From: Aliishimia sp963678085 | Lineage (GTDB): Bacteria > Pseudomonadota > Alphaproteobacteria > Rhodobacterales > Rhodobacteraceae | Assembly (NCBI GenBank): GCA_963678085.1 | Contig: OY782680.1 | Coordinates: 868,001-932,000 of the forward strand | Reading direction: 5' to 3' | Length of the DNA: 64,000 nt | Shown: positions 36,391 through 45,934 of the stretch, one piece after another | Numbering within the stretch: the first letter of the stretch is position 1 | Layout: each line of letters starts with the position of its first letter | Made by a program: the position numbers and the translations under genes | The notes under the pieces: generated by a model | What the model saw: only the letters and a program-made list of their open reading frames with translations | Told to the model about the DNA's origin: nothing | Database searches by the model: none

Positions 36391-37614
36391 CTAAAGCGGT
36401 GCCCCCATCATCAAGCGGGGCAGATCGCCCGTTTGACCGGCGGCTTCGCGCATAAAGCCGCGGCGCAGATCCGGTAGGGATTGCACCAGCCCCATGCCGA
36501 GCCCGCGTATGCTGCGCAGCAGAGAATTGTCATTGGAAAAGAGCCGGTTGAAACTGTCTGTGGCCAGAGCAAGTGAAGCGATATCAAAGCGCCGCCAACG
36601 CTCATAATCTTTCAAAACCAGCGGATTGCCAATGTCTTCGCCGCGCCGCTTGGCATCTGTCAGCACCTCAGCCAGCGCCGCCACATCCCGCAGCCCCGCA
36701 TTCAGCCCTTGCCCCGCAATCGGGTGCATCCCATGGGCCGCATCTGCGATCAGGGCAAGACGCGGGGCAATCAGGGATTTTGCAAGGGTCAGATTCAGGG
36801 GGTAGGAAAAGCGCTGTCCGGCCAGCGAAATCTCTCCAAGGAAACTACCAAATCGCGGGCGCAGGTGATCTAGGAAAGCGTCCTCGGGCAGGGCAAGAAC
36901 ATGCGCCGCGTGACTGCGCTTTTCCGACCACACAATAGAGGAACGGTTCTCGGTGAGCGGCAGAATCGCAAGCGGACCTGCGGGCATAAAGAACTGATGC
37001 GCAATGCCGTGATGGGGCTCCTCATGAGCAATCGCGGCCACCAGCGCGGTTTGCCCATAGTCAGAAACCATCCGGCCAATGCTCGCGCGCTGCGCCGTGC
37101 CAGATTTGCGCCCATCCGCCCCAACAAGCAGCTTGCCGGTCAAAGTTTTGCCCGAGCCTAGGGTGACGCTGACACTTTGCGGGCCGACCTCTTGGGCAAT
37201 CACCGTCTCGCCCGGCAAATGGGTGATATTGGGCGCATGCGCGACGGCCTCTAGCAGGGCAGGGCGCAAATGGCGATCCTCAACCATATAGCCCATTGGG
37301 CCCTCATCCAGCTCTGCTTGATCGAAATGCAAAAAGAAGGGCGAGAGCGGACCTTGGCCGGGGCGCCCATCACTCACCTTGATTTCCATCATCGCTTGCG
37401 CATTTGGGGCCAGGGCGTCCCAAAGGCCAATGGCGCCGAGCAGCTTTTGTGAGCTGAGCGCAATCGCGTAGGCGCGCCCGTCAAAATCGGTGCTGAGCTG
37501 CGCGGTATTGGGCAGGCTGTCGATCAAAGTGACCTGATGGCCAGCGTTGGCAAGGGCGAGGGCGAGGCTCGTGCCGCTCAAAGAGCCGCCGGTGATGAGA
37601 ATATCTGTGTCCAT
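36391..37614 (-). CDS. UbiH/UbiF-family FAD-dependent monooxygenase (ubiquinone synthesis)
   Basis: A 407-residue flavoprotein hydroxylase. The N-terminal dinucleotide fold is DILITGGSLSGTSLALALAN, the middle motif is LLVGADGRKSGTAQ and the flavin motif is LALIADAAHGMHPIAGQGLN. Most homologues have GDAAH; here it is ADAAH. Family members hydroxylate the ubiquinone ring at C6 or nearby; which position cannot be told. The ATG at 37614 fits the family N-terminus; a GTG at 37638 is possible. It is divergent from the amidase. Confidence 0.88.
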   Translation of the reverse strand: MDTDILITGGSLSGTSLALALANAGHQVTLIDSLPNTAQLSTDFDGRAYAIALSSQKLLGAIGLWDALAPNAQAMMEIKVSDGRPGQGPLSPFFLHFDQAELDEGPMGYMVEDRHLRPALLEAVAHAPNITHLPGETVIAQEVGPQSVSVTLGSGKTLTGKLLVGADGRKSGTAQRASIGRMVSDYGQTALVAAIAHEEPHHGIAHQFFMPAGPLAILPLTENRSSIVWSEKRSHAAHVLALPEDAFLDHLRPRFGSFLGEISLAGQRFSYPLNLTLAKSLIAPRLALIADAAHGMHPIAGQGLNAGLRDVAALAEVLTDAKRRGEDIGNPLVLKDYERWRRFDIASLALATDSFNRLFSNDNSLLRSIRGLGMGLVQSLPDLRRGFMREAAGQTGDLPRLMMGAPL

Positions 37615-37694
37615 GAGGGTGATATTGGGGCGCACCAAGGGATTGTCCAGGGGGCAAGGCGTCGCTACCGTGGGGCAAAACGGGAGAGGCGATT

Positions 37695-39023
37695 ATGCAA
37701 GACTGGCTTAAGATGACAGCGGCGGATTTGGGGCGCGGGATTGGCGCGGGGGAGATTGATCCGGTGGCTCTGACAGAGTGCTATTTAGAGGCGATTTCAG
37801 AGCACCCGACGAGCGCGCGGATCTATGCACGCGCCACGGATGCACGGGCATTGTCAGAGGCGAAAGCGGCTAAGGCACGCGCGGATCTGGGGCAAAGGCG
37901 ATCGCTTTTAGATGGGGTGCCGATCTCTTGGAAGGATCTGTTTGACACTGCTGGGGATGTGACCGAGGCGGGCTCTAAGCTGCTAGAAGGGCGCGTGCCA
38001 GATCAAGATGCGCTTGTGCTGCGCAATGCCAGCGCGGCGGGGCTGGTCTGTCTGGGCAAAACCCATATGAGCGAGCTGGCCTTTTCGGGCCTTGGGCTGA
38101 ACCCATGTGCTGCAACGCCGCCATGTGTGAATGATGCGGGTGCTGCGCCGGGGGGCTCTTCTTCGGGGGCTGCGGCCTCGGTGGCCTTTGATCTGGCAGC
38201 GGCTGGGATTGGCTCGGATACAGGGGGCTCGGTGCGTGTGCCTGCGGCTTGGAATGATCTGGTGGGGCTGAAAACCACCCATGGGCGGCTGAGCTTGCAA
38301 GGCGTTGTGCCACTGTGTTTGCGTTTTGATACGGTGGGCCCGCTTTGCCGCTCGGTTGAGGATGCCGCGCTTTTGCTGGGGGCGATGGAAGGCGGGCCCG
38401 CAGCGGATCTGCAGGGCGTTTCGCTGAAAGGCGTGCGATTCGGGGTACTGAAAACCGTTGGTTGCGAAGATCTGCGCGAGGCACCGGGCGCAGCGTTTGA
38501 GAGCGCTTTGAGCCGCCTTAGCAATGCGGGCGCACATATTGAGCGCTTTGAGGTGCCCGAAGTGAGCGAGGCTTTAACAATCGGCGGCGGGCTTTACACG
38601 GCAGAGGCCTATGGTCTGTGGCGCGATGTGATCGAGGCGGCCCCAGAAAAGATGTTTGATCAGATCCTGGAGCGTTTTCGACTTGGAGCGAATGTCTCTG
38701 GCCCGGATTATGTCGCAACTTGGGAACATATGGAGAGGCTGCGCCGCGCCTACGGCGCGGCCTCGACTGCCTATAACGCGGTGCTTATTCCAACTGTGCC
38801 AAGCGTGCCACCAAATGTCGAGCGGCTTGAAGCCGACAAGGACTATTATCTGGAAGAGAACTTGCTGGCTTTGCGCAATACCCGGATCGGCAATTTGATG
38901 GGGCTCTGCGGACTCACACTCCCTACGGGAGTGCCGAGCTGCGGGATTCAGCTGATGTGCGCGCCAGGGCAAGATCGCAAACTGCTCAGGCTGGGCAAGG
39001 CGGCTGAAGCCGCCTTGAGCTAG
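37695..39023 (+). CDS. Amidase-signature-family hydrolase
   Basis: A 442-residue protein with the amidase Ser-cisSer-Lys triad: lysine in VPISWKDLFDTAG, cis-serine in APGGSSSGAAASVA and nucleophile in GIGSDTGGSVRVPAAW. It hydrolyses an amide or acylamide whose identity cannot be read; GatA is unlikely because the neighbours are unrelated and the GatA-specific parts are missing. TTCG-loop hairpins follow its stop. Confidence 0.88.
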   Translation: MQDWLKMTAADLGRGIGAGEIDPVALTECYLEAISEHPTSARIYARATDARALSEAKAAKARADLGQRRSLLDGVPISWKDLFDTAGDVTEAGSKLLEGRVPDQDALVLRNASAAGLVCLGKTHMSELAFSGLGLNPCAATPPCVNDAGAAPGGSSSGAAASVAFDLAAAGIGSDTGGSVRVPAAWNDLVGLKTTHGRLSLQGVVPLCLRFDTVGPLCRSVEDAALLLGAMEGGPAADLQGVSLKGVRFGVLKTVGCEDLREAPGAAFESALSRLSNAGAHIERFEVPEVSEALTIGGGLYTAEAYGLWRDVIEAAPEKMFDQILERFRLGANVSGPDYVATWEHMERLRRAYGAASTAYNAVLIPTVPSVPPNVERLEADKDYYLEENLLALRNTRIGNLMGLCGLTLPTGVPSCGIQLMCAPGQDRKLLRLGKAAEAALS

Positions 39024-39038
39024 CGCTGATCAGGCGGG

Positions 39039-39085
39039 GCCGCCTTCGGCGGCACATGATGGTGTGCGCACGCTTCGCGTGCGCA
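39039..39085. terminator. Pair of TTCG-type hairpins after the amidase gene
   Basis: GCCGCCTTCGGCGGC (39039-39053) and TGCGCACGCTTCGCGTGCGC (39065-39085) are near-perfect stems with tight loops, in a spacer before the next gene. They probably form the 3' end of the amidase transcript. Confidence 0.5.
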
Positions 39086-39202
39086 TTGGCGCGAAAGACA
39101 CATTGAGGTTGTGTTAACCCTATTTCCCTAGACGTCTGCTGGCTGCTTCTGTTAACTTAGCCAAAAGCAGGGCGAAAATGACTCTGCATATGAGGCAGAT
39201 TT

Positions 39203-40387
39203 ATGAACTTTCCCGAGCGGTTTTCGGACCTTCCGGCTTATGCGTTTCCGCGTTTGCGTGCGCTTTTGGATGGTGTCGCGCCTGGCGGCGCGCCTATTCA
39301 AATGACGATTGGTGAGCCCAAGCATGCCTTTCCTGCTTGGGTGCCAGAGGTGATTGCGCAGCAATCTGCCGGGTTTAACTCCTACCCCCCCAATGATGGA
39401 ACGCCCGAGCTTCGCTCGGCGTTTTGCGATTGGGCGGCGCGGCGTTACGAAGTAACGCTGGACCCAGACCGGCATGTAATGCCGGTCAATGGCACGCGCG
39501 AGGGGCTTTATAATGCGGTGATGGCCTTTTGCCCTGAGCGCAAGGCGGGGCGAAGCCCCGCCATCTTGATGCCTAACCCGTTTTATCAGGTCTATATGGT
39601 CGCCAGCCTGTCCGGCTCGTCAGAGCCGGTTTTTGTGAATGCCACTGAGGAAAGCGGGCATTTGCCGGACTTTCACGCGGTGCCCCAAGAGCTTCTGGCC
39701 CGCTGCACAGCAGTGTATATTTGCTCGCCGGCCAACCCTCAGGGGGCTGTAGCTACAGAGGGCTATTGGTCTGATCTGCTTGATCTTGCGGAGCGCTGGG
39801 ATTTTCGCATTTTCGCCGATGAGTGCTATTCCGAGATTTACCGCGATACCCCCCCCGTGGGCGTTTTGCAGGTTGCCAAAGCGCGCGGCGTTGATCCTGA
39901 GCGGGTTGTGGCGTTTCATTCTTTGTCTAAGCGCTCCAACCTGCCTGGGCTGCGCTCGGGCTTCATTGTGGGCGGGCTTGAGACCATCAAAGCGGCCAAG
40001 CAGTTACGGGCCTATGCAGGGGCGCCTTTGCCATTGCCTTTGCAGGCGGCGGCTGCGCGGGTTTGGGCCGATGAGGCGCATGTGGTCGAGAACCGCGCGC
40101 TCTATGCGGAAAAATATGCAATTGCGGATCGTATTTTGGGCAATGTTCCGGGCTATCGCGCGCCTGAGGCTGGGTTTTTCCTGTGGCTTCCTGTTCCCGA
40201 TGGCGAGGCCGCGACCCTAAAGCTTTGGCGTGAAACCGGTGTCAAAGTTCTGCCCGGTGCATATCTGGCGCAAGAATCGGGCGGGGTGAATCCCGGTCAG
40301 GGCTATATTCGCGTCGCGCTTGTGGCCCCAAAAGATGAAACGGAAACGGCGTTGAGCGCGCTCAAATCCTGCCTTTACGGCACATAA
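39203..40387 (+). CDS. PLP-dependent aminotransferase, DapC-like
   Basis: A 394-residue fold-type I class I/II aminotransferase. The PLP lysine is in FHSLSKRSNLPGLRSGF; other landmarks are IGEPKHAFPAWVPE, YPPNDGTPELR and CSPANPQGAVA. The sequence resembles N-succinyldiaminopimelate aminotransferase (lysine and peptidoglycan precursor synthesis), but class I aminotransferases are hard to separate by eye. It lies directly upstream of ftsK on the same strand, 14 bases apart. Confidence 0.85.
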   Translation: MNFPERFSDLPAYAFPRLRALLDGVAPGGAPIQMTIGEPKHAFPAWVPEVIAQQSAGFNSYPPNDGTPELRSAFCDWAARRYEVTLDPDRHVMPVNGTREGLYNAVMAFCPERKAGRSPAILMPNPFYQVYMVASLSGSSEPVFVNATEESGHLPDFHAVPQELLARCTAVYICSPANPQGAVATEGYWSDLLDLAERWDFRIFADECYSEIYRDTPPVGVLQVAKARGVDPERVVAFHSLSKRSNLPGLRSGFIVGGLETIKAAKQLRAYAGAPLPLPLQAAAARVWADEAHVVENRALYAEKYAIADRILGNVPGYRAPEAGFFLWLPVPDGEAATLKLWRETGVKVLPGAYLAQESGGVNPGQGYIRVALVAPKDETETALSALKSCLYGT

Positions 40388-40401
40388 AAGAGGCAAGAGA
40401 G

Positions 40402-43158
40402 ATGGCATATCCCACACGGCCGCGAGAGCCGCTTTTGGACCAGGAAACCGCTTTGATGCTAGAGCGGCGCGGGCTTGAGCTTTTGGGGCTTGGTCTTGTG
40501 ATCCTTGGAGTCTTAAGCGCGGCGATGGCTTGGTCTTATACACCGGATGATCCCAATTGGTTTGTGGCTACGGACCGCCCTGCCCAGAATATGCTGGGGC
40601 GCACGGGGGCGTCTATTGCGGGAATTCTGTTTACTGTCATCGGCTGGGGCACCGCATGCCTGGCTGTTATCTTCGCGGTTTGGGGCGCGCGTTTGACCTT
40701 GCATCGTGATCTAGATCGCGTGTGGCGGCTGGTTCTTGCACCCGTTTGGATTGCGGCAGTAGCAGGTTATGGGGCCACTCTCCCTGCCAGCCAAGCTTGG
40801 GCAAGCGCGCATAATTTCGGTATGGGCGGGCTCCTTGGGGATACTGCAATTGGGTTTTTGTTGACGGTTTTGCCCATTAGCACCGTATTCAGTGTAAAGC
40901 TTGTGTCTTTGCTTTTGGCGTTTGGCGCGCTTTGGCTCGGGGCGTTTGTGCTGGGCTTTAGCCGCGGGGAGGTCAAAACAGGGGCGATTTGGCTCTTGGT
41001 TGGTGTGTTGCGCACATTGCTCATGGGGTTGAGCGTGCTCAAATGGGTGTCAGATCGCATCGGGTTTGCCTGGGGCAGCTATTCAGAGCGGCGCGCTCAG
41101 GCGCGGGAGGCGGCACAAGAGCATGAAGATTGGGAAGCCCAGCAAAGGGCCTTATCCGTAGCGCTTGGCGCGCAGGCAGAGCAGGAGGTAAAACCTGGGC
41201 TCTTGGGCCGGGTTCCGGGGCTGCGCAAACGCGCGGATGAAGCGCCTGCCCAGCCCGATACGCTTGACGCTCAGCCAGAAACCCGTGTTCAGGCCCGCAT
41301 CGCTGATGCGATTAAGGCGCGCGTGCGTGCTGGCATGGTGGTGCGCCCCGCTGAAATTCCGCGCGCCACTAAGCTGGAAGAGCCGCCTTTGACGCGGGAT
41401 ATGGCTGTGACTTTGCCGCCTGTCCCTGAAGATGCTCCTGGGGGTATGCCTGACTATGTACCGGCGGACATGTCAGGGGAGGTGCTAGAGTTTGACGCAC
41501 AGCCAGTATTGCCCGCCAGCCCGCCCGCCATTCCTAGGGCAGAGCTGAAACGGGCCACGATCCAGCAGCCTACGCGCAAACCCGTGCCCGTCTCTACCCG
41601 CGCCAAGGCAGAGGCTGAGCCGCGATTGGCGTTGCAAGACACGGTTTCCGATTTCGACCTACCGCCGCTTGAGCTGCTTGCCAGCCCCGATTCGATCACC
41701 CGCCATGTGCTGAGCGACGAGGCGCTGGAAGAAAATGCCCGTATGCTCGAATCGGTGCTGGATGATTACGGGGTAAAGGGCGAAATCACTTCGGTGCGCC
41801 CTGGCCCTGTGGTGACCATGTATGAACTTGAGCCCGCACCGGGGCTGAAAGCTTCGCGGGTGATTGGCCTGGCCGATGATATCGCGCGCTCTATGGCGGC
41901 GCTCTCGGCGCGGGTTTCGACGGTGCCGGGGCGCTCGGTGATCGGGATCGAGCTGCCCAATGAGAAGCGCGAAAAGGTGATCCTGCGCGAGATCTTGGCG
42001 ACGCGCGATTTTGGGGATGGCACGCAGAAATTGCCGCTGGCTTTGGGTAAAAATATCGGCGGTGATCCGGTGGTGGCCAATCTGGCGAAGATGCCGCACC
42101 TGCTAATTGCGGGGACCACGGGCTCGGGCAAATCTGTGGCGATTAACACGATGATCCTGTCTTTGCTCTATAAGCTGGGACCGCAAGATTGCCGCCTGAT
42201 TATGATCGATCCCAAAATGCTGGAACTCAGCGTCTATGACGGCATCCCGCATCTGCTCTCGCCGGTTGTGACCGATCCGAAAAAGGCGGTGGTCGCGCTG
42301 AAATGGGTCGTGGGCGAAATGGAAGAGCGCTATCGCAAAATGTCCAAGATGGGCGTGCGCAATATTGATGGCTATAATGGCCGGGTGAAAGACGCGCTAG
42401 ACAAAGGCGAGATGTTCTCGCGCACCGTGCAAACTGGCTTTGATGATGACACTGGCGAGCCGGTGTTTGAAACAGAAGAGTTCGAGCCCAAAAAGCTGCC
42501 CTATATCGTGGTGATCGTCGATGAGATGGCCGATTTGATGATGGTGGCAGGCAAAGAGATCGAGGCCTGTATCCAGCGCCTGGCGCAAATGGCTCGGGCC
42601 TCGGGCATTCACTTGATCATGGCCACGCAGCGCCCCTCGGTGGATGTGATTACAGGCACGATTAAGGCCAACTTTCCGACACGGATTTCGTTTCAAGTGA
42701 CCTCAAAAATCGACAGCCGCACGATCCTGGGGGAGATGGGGGCCGAGCAGCTCTTGGGCATGGGGGATATGCTGTATATGGCGGGCGGGGCGAAGATCAC
42801 CCGCTGCCATGCGCCGTTCGTGTCCGATGAAGAGGTGGAAGAGATCGTGAATCACCTTAAGGCCTATGGGCCGCCCGACTATGTCGGCGGCGTGATTGAC
42901 GGGCCCGATGAAGAGAAAGCTGGCGGCATTGACGAGGTGCTTGGGCTGGGCGGCAATACGAGCGGGGAAGATGCGCTCTATGATCAGGCGGTGGCGATTG
43001 TGATCAAGGACCGCAAATGCTCAACCTCCTATATCCAGCGTAAGCTGGCTATAGGCTATAACAAAGCCGCAAGGCTTGTGGAGCAGATGGAAGATGAGGG
43101 GGTGGTCTCCCCCTCCAACCACGTGGGTAAGCGCGAGGTCTTGGTTCCTGAGCCTTGA
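40402..43158 (+). CDS. ftsK: DNA translocase FtsK
   Basis: A 918-residue septal DNA pump. The N-terminus has about four membrane segments (residues about 30-205), then a charged linker, then the RecA-like motor with Walker A GTTGSGKSVAINTMIL and Walker B VVIVDEMADLMM. The C-terminal gamma domain (LYDQAVAIVIKDRKCSTSYI) reads KOPS sequences and contacts XerD. It acts at the division site in chromosome dimer resolution. Hairpin clusters follow the stop. Confidence 0.97.
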   Translation: MAYPTRPREPLLDQETALMLERRGLELLGLGLVILGVLSAAMAWSYTPDDPNWFVATDRPAQNMLGRTGASIAGILFTVIGWGTACLAVIFAVWGARLTLHRDLDRVWRLVLAPVWIAAVAGYGATLPASQAWASAHNFGMGGLLGDTAIGFLLTVLPISTVFSVKLVSLLLAFGALWLGAFVLGFSRGEVKTGAIWLLVGVLRTLLMGLSVLKWVSDRIGFAWGSYSERRAQAREAAQEHEDWEAQQRALSVALGAQAEQEVKPGLLGRVPGLRKRADEAPAQPDTLDAQPETRVQARIADAIKARVRAGMVVRPAEIPRATKLEEPPLTRDMAVTLPPVPEDAPGGMPDYVPADMSGEVLEFDAQPVLPASPPAIPRAELKRATIQQPTRKPVPVSTRAKAEAEPRLALQDTVSDFDLPPLELLASPDSITRHVLSDEALEENARMLESVLDDYGVKGEITSVRPGPVVTMYELEPAPGLKASRVIGLADDIARSMAALSARVSTVPGRSVIGIELPNEKREKVILREILATRDFGDGTQKLPLALGKNIGGDPVVANLAKMPHLLIAGTTGSGKSVAINTMILSLLYKLGPQDCRLIMIDPKMLELSVYDGIPHLLSPVVTDPKKAVVALKWVVGEMEERYRKMSKMGVRNIDGYNGRVKDALDKGEMFSRTVQTGFDDDTGEPVFETEEFEPKKLPYIVVIVDEMADLMMVAGKEIEACIQRLAQMARASGIHLIMATQRPSVDVITGTIKANFPTRISFQVTSKIDSRTILGEMGAEQLLGMGDMLYMAGGAKITRCHAPFVSDEEVEEIVNHLKAYGPPDYVGGVIDGPDEEKAGGIDEVLGLGGNTSGEDALYDQAVAIVIKDRKCSTSYIQRKLAIGYNKAARLVEQMEDEGVVSPSNHVGKREVLVPEP

Positions 43159-43165
43159 GGGGGGG

Positions 43166-43246
43166 GCGCGCCTTCGGCGCGCGTCCCACGCGAGCGCCGC
43201 GCTTCGCGCGGCGCTGTGTTATCGCATAACGGCGCGATAGCGCCTA
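43166..43246. terminator. GC-rich hairpin cluster after ftsK
   Basis: Successive stems GCGCGCC/GGCGCGC (43166-43182), GCGCCGCG/CGCGGCGC (43194-43214) and GGCGC/GCGCC (43231-43244) fill the spacer before lolA. They may end ftsK transcription, but no T-run is seen. Confidence 0.45.
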
Positions 43247-43275
43247 TATGCTTAGGTGTAAATTTGGAGAATAAG

Positions 43276-43872
43276 ATGTCACGATTAGTTTTTGGAGCCA
43301 TTGCCGCACTGACTTTGTCAGTGCAATCCGCTTTCGCGGATAAAATCTCACTGCCGCAGCTCTCGGAGTATTTGAACGCCTTGCGCGTCGCGCAAGGCGC
43401 GTTCACGCAAGTGAACGACGATGGGACCTTGTCAACCGGAACGGTTTACATAAAGCGCCCTGGGCGCATGCGGTTTGAATATGATCCCCCGGTGACCACG
43501 AGAATCGTGGTCAGTTCTGGGGCGATTGTGATTGAAGATCCGCGCTCGAATGAGCGCCCCGAAAGCTTCCCATTGCGGCGCACGCCGCTCTCTATCATTC
43601 TGGCGCGGCATGTGGATTTTGGCCGGGCAAAAATGGTCACGGGCCATAGCTATGACGGCACAGCTACGATTGTCACAGCGCAAGATCCTGAGCGTCCCGA
43701 ATATGGCTATATCCAGCTTTACTTCACCGACAACCCGGTGGAGCTGCGCCAATGGGTGACCCATGATGGGGATGGAGTTGAGACCACGGTGATCCTGGGC
43801 GAGATGAGCCGCCCGGCGAGCCTGCCAAATTCGCTTTTCCGCCCGCAAGAGCGGCCCGAGTCGAGCCGCTAA
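43276..43872 (+). CDS. lolA: Outer-membrane lipoprotein carrier LolA
   Basis: A 198-residue periplasmic protein with a signal peptide (MSRLVFGAIAALTLSVQSAFA). The fold-typical GAFTQVNDDGTLSTGTVYI and RPGRMRFEYDPP are present. LolA shuttles lipoproteins from LolCDE to the outer membrane. GGAG precedes the ATG at 43276; the longer upstream frame has no signal sequence. ftsK-lolA adjacency is common. Confidence 0.93.
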   Translation: MSRLVFGAIAALTLSVQSAFADKISLPQLSEYLNALRVAQGAFTQVNDDGTLSTGTVYIKRPGRMRFEYDPPVTTRIVVSSGAIVIEDPRSNERPESFPLRRTPLSIILARHVDFGRAKMVTGHSYDGTATIVTAQDPERPEYGYIQLYFTDNPVELRQWVTHDGDGVETTVILGEMSRPASLPNSLFRPQERPESSR

Positions 43873-43916
43873 TGCAGAGGCGTGGCTCCACCTGCCTGGT
43901 GCCGCGCCTTGTGTTC

Positions 43917-44003
43917 TTAGAGTAGAAAATGATCACGTTGAGCCTGTCTTCGCTGCCGAGCATACCGGCACGCTTGACCCAACTGGATCTGTTTTCACTC
44001 TAG
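43917..44003. repeat. Palindromic repeat between convergent genes, copy 1
   Basis: It is bounded by TTAGAGTAGAAAATGATC and GGATCTGTTTTCACTCTAG as imperfect terminal inverted repeats (87 bases). A related 105-base copy is at 58408-58512. Its end contains the stop codon of the neighbouring transglycosylase gene. Confidence 0.7.
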
Positions 44004-44581
44004 ATCAGGCAGCTGTTCAGCTGGGATTGGTAGGTTCGCGCGCGCTGGGCCAGCTCGTTTGAGACACGCATGAGCCAGGCTTTTCTGCGATACGTGCCGC
44101 GAGCATAGCCTGTATGGCCCTCGTGATAGGCCAGATATTGCTTGCGTGTATCGTTCAAGGGGATGCCATTACGATCCTGCGTTTGATTCATATACCAGCC
44201 CATAAAATCCGTCGCATCGCGGATATTATCTCGCCGTGCACTGCGCCGCCCGGCTGAAGCGCGATACTCATCCCATGTGCCATCCAGCGCTTGCGAATAG
44301 CCATAGGCGGAGCTTTGCCGGCCCATCGGGATCACCCCGGCCACATAGCGAAACGGGGTGCGGGCATTGGCGACGAATTTGCTCTCTTGATACATCATGG
44401 CCATCATCACCGCAGGGGGCACACCCCAGCGTCGCTCAGCCGTCGAAAAGGCGCGGGCAAAATCGGGGTTTTGCTGCAAAATCTTGCACGCATTATCAAG
44501 ATTGCTTGGGGCTGACGAATAGTTGCTGCCGCAAGAGGCAAGAAAGCTGAGCAGCAAAAAAGTTGTAATATATCTATGCAT
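44000..44581 (-). CDS. Lytic transglycosylase lipoprotein (SLT domain)
   Basis: A 193-residue lipoprotein; the lipobox is LASC at the end of MHRYITTFLLLSFLASC. The SLT catalytic glutamate is in AMMYQESKFVANARTPFRY, followed by YGYSQALDGTWDEY and YHEGHTGYARGTY. It cleaves peptidoglycan between MurNAc and GlcNAc with formation of an anhydro product. The last codons and stop lie at the edge of the palindromic repeat. Confidence 0.9.
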   Translation of the reverse strand: MHRYITTFLLLSFLASCGSNYSSAPSNLDNACKILQQNPDFARAFSTAERRWGVPPAVMMAMMYQESKFVANARTPFRYVAGVIPMGRQSSAYGYSQALDGTWDEYRASAGRRSARRDNIRDATDFMGWYMNQTQDRNGIPLNDTRKQYLAYHEGHTGYARGTYRRKAWLMRVSNELAQRARTYQSQLNSCLI

Positions 44582-44641
44582 TTACTCTACTCTAGCGTGG
44601 TTTCGAGTCATGCGCCCATCTTATCACAAACCGCCCGGCAG

Positions 44642-45526
44642 CTAAAGCAAGAAGGCAAGCAACACCGGCAGGGCAATGACCGAGAGCAATGTTGAGGCCA
44701 CCACCAGCCCCGCAACCGCATTGGCATCGGCGCCGTATTTCTCGGCCAGCAGGTAAGAGGTGACAGCAACGGGCGTGGCGATTTGCAAAACCAATACGCC
44801 AAAGGCGGCCTTGTTCAGCTCAAAATACAGCCCCGTGCCCCAGGCAATTCCCACACAGATCAGCAGTTTGAACAGGGACAGCGCTGTTGCCTGCAAGGCA
44901 CGGTCCGGTTTCAGCCGCGCCACCGCGACCCCAAGGGTGATCAGCATCAGCGGGATGGCCATCTGGCCCAAAAGCTCCAGCGTATTGGTCAAAAATACCG
45001 GCGTTTGCCAGCCCTGCCACAGAAACAGCCCGCCTAAAAGAGTTGCTGCGACCATGGGCTCTTGCAGCACTTTCAGCGGCGATCCCCCGCCCGAAACCAG
45101 CCAGACCCCATAGGTGAAATTCCAAATCGCCATGATCGCAAAGATGATCACAGCATAGCCCAGCCCTTCATCGCCAAAGGCAAACAGCGCCAGCGGCAGG
45201 CCGATATTCCCGGTATTCCCAAAGGTTAAGGGCGAGGTGTAGCTGCGAATATTCAGACCCAATAGCGGCACGGCCCCAGCAATCACCAAAGTCACCAGCC
45301 CATAGGCCACAAGCCCGGCTAGAGCCACAGATTGCAACGCGCCCGCCTCCATCTCGGCCTGCATAAGCGCGACAAAAATCAGACAGGGCACCGAGACGGT
45401 CATGGCCATCTGCGTCACAAAGCGGATTCGATATTCAACCCCGATCTTGACCCAAGCAAAGCCCAAGGCGGCCAGCAGAAAGACCGGGGCGACGATCTCG
45501 ACAACTTTAAGCGCTAAAATCAACAC
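44642..45526 (-). CDS. AEC-family transporter
   Basis: A 294-residue integral membrane protein of the auxin-efflux-carrier family, with about ten segments in two repeats (IVAPVFLLAALGFAWVKIGV onward). The central NTGNIGLPLALFAFGDEGLG is family-typical. Transported substrate is unknown; relatives handle malate, malonate or amino acids. GTG at 45526 has GGGGGA six bases before it and gives the usual short N-terminus; ATG at 45562 has a poorly spaced AGAGG. Confidence 0.87.
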   Translation of the reverse strand: MLILALKVVEIVAPVFLLAALGFAWVKIGVEYRIRFVTQMAMTVSVPCLIFVALMQAEMEAGALQSVALAGLVAYGLVTLVIAGAVPLLGLNIRSYTSPLTFGNTGNIGLPLALFAFGDEGLGYAVIIFAIMAIWNFTYGVWLVSGGGSPLKVLQEPMVAATLLGGLFLWQGWQTPVFLTNTLELLGQMAIPLMLITLGVAVARLKPDRALQATALSLFKLLICVGIAWGTGLYFELNKAAFGVLVLQIATPVAVTSYLLAEKYGADANAVAGLVVASTLLSVIALPVLLAFLL

Positions 45527-45604
45527 TGTGTTTCCCCCAAAACGTGCGTGATCATTGGACATTTACCTCTTGATGCGTATAGTGACAGCCCATAAGGGGT
45601 TGGT

Positions 45605-45934
45605 ATGACAGTTCACACGCATGCAAAGTATGGTCTAGGTCAAGTGGTTCGCCACAAAAAACATCCCTTTCGGGGTGTTGTCTTTGATGTGGACCCGGAA
45701 TTTTCCAATACGGAAGAGTGGTATCAAGCGATTCCCGAAGACAGCCGGCCTGTGAAAAATCAGCCCTTTTACCATTTGCTCGCGGAGAATGAGCAAAGCT
45801 ATTACGTGGCCTATGTGTCAGAGCAAAATCTGGTGGAGGATCGCTCTGGGGAGCCAGTGGATCATCCTGATATCAGCGATTTATTTGGCCCGTTTCAGGA
45901 TGGAACCTATCCGCTGGACTTCAATCTGAATTGA
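45605..45934 (+). CDS. hspQ: Heat-shock protein HspQ (hemimethylated-DNA-binding family)
   Basis: A 109-residue protein with the YccV/HspQ fold: KYGLGQVVRHKKHPFRGVVF, VDPEFSNTEEWY, then QPFYHLLAENEQSYYVAYVS. In E. coli HspQ acts as a specificity factor of Lon protease. It stands divergent from the AEC transporter. Confidence 0.93.
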   Translation: MTVHTHAKYGLGQVVRHKKHPFRGVVFDVDPEFSNTEEWYQAIPEDSRPVKNQPFYHLLAENEQSYYVAYVSEQNLVEDRSGEPVDHPDISDLFGPFQDGTYPLDFNLN

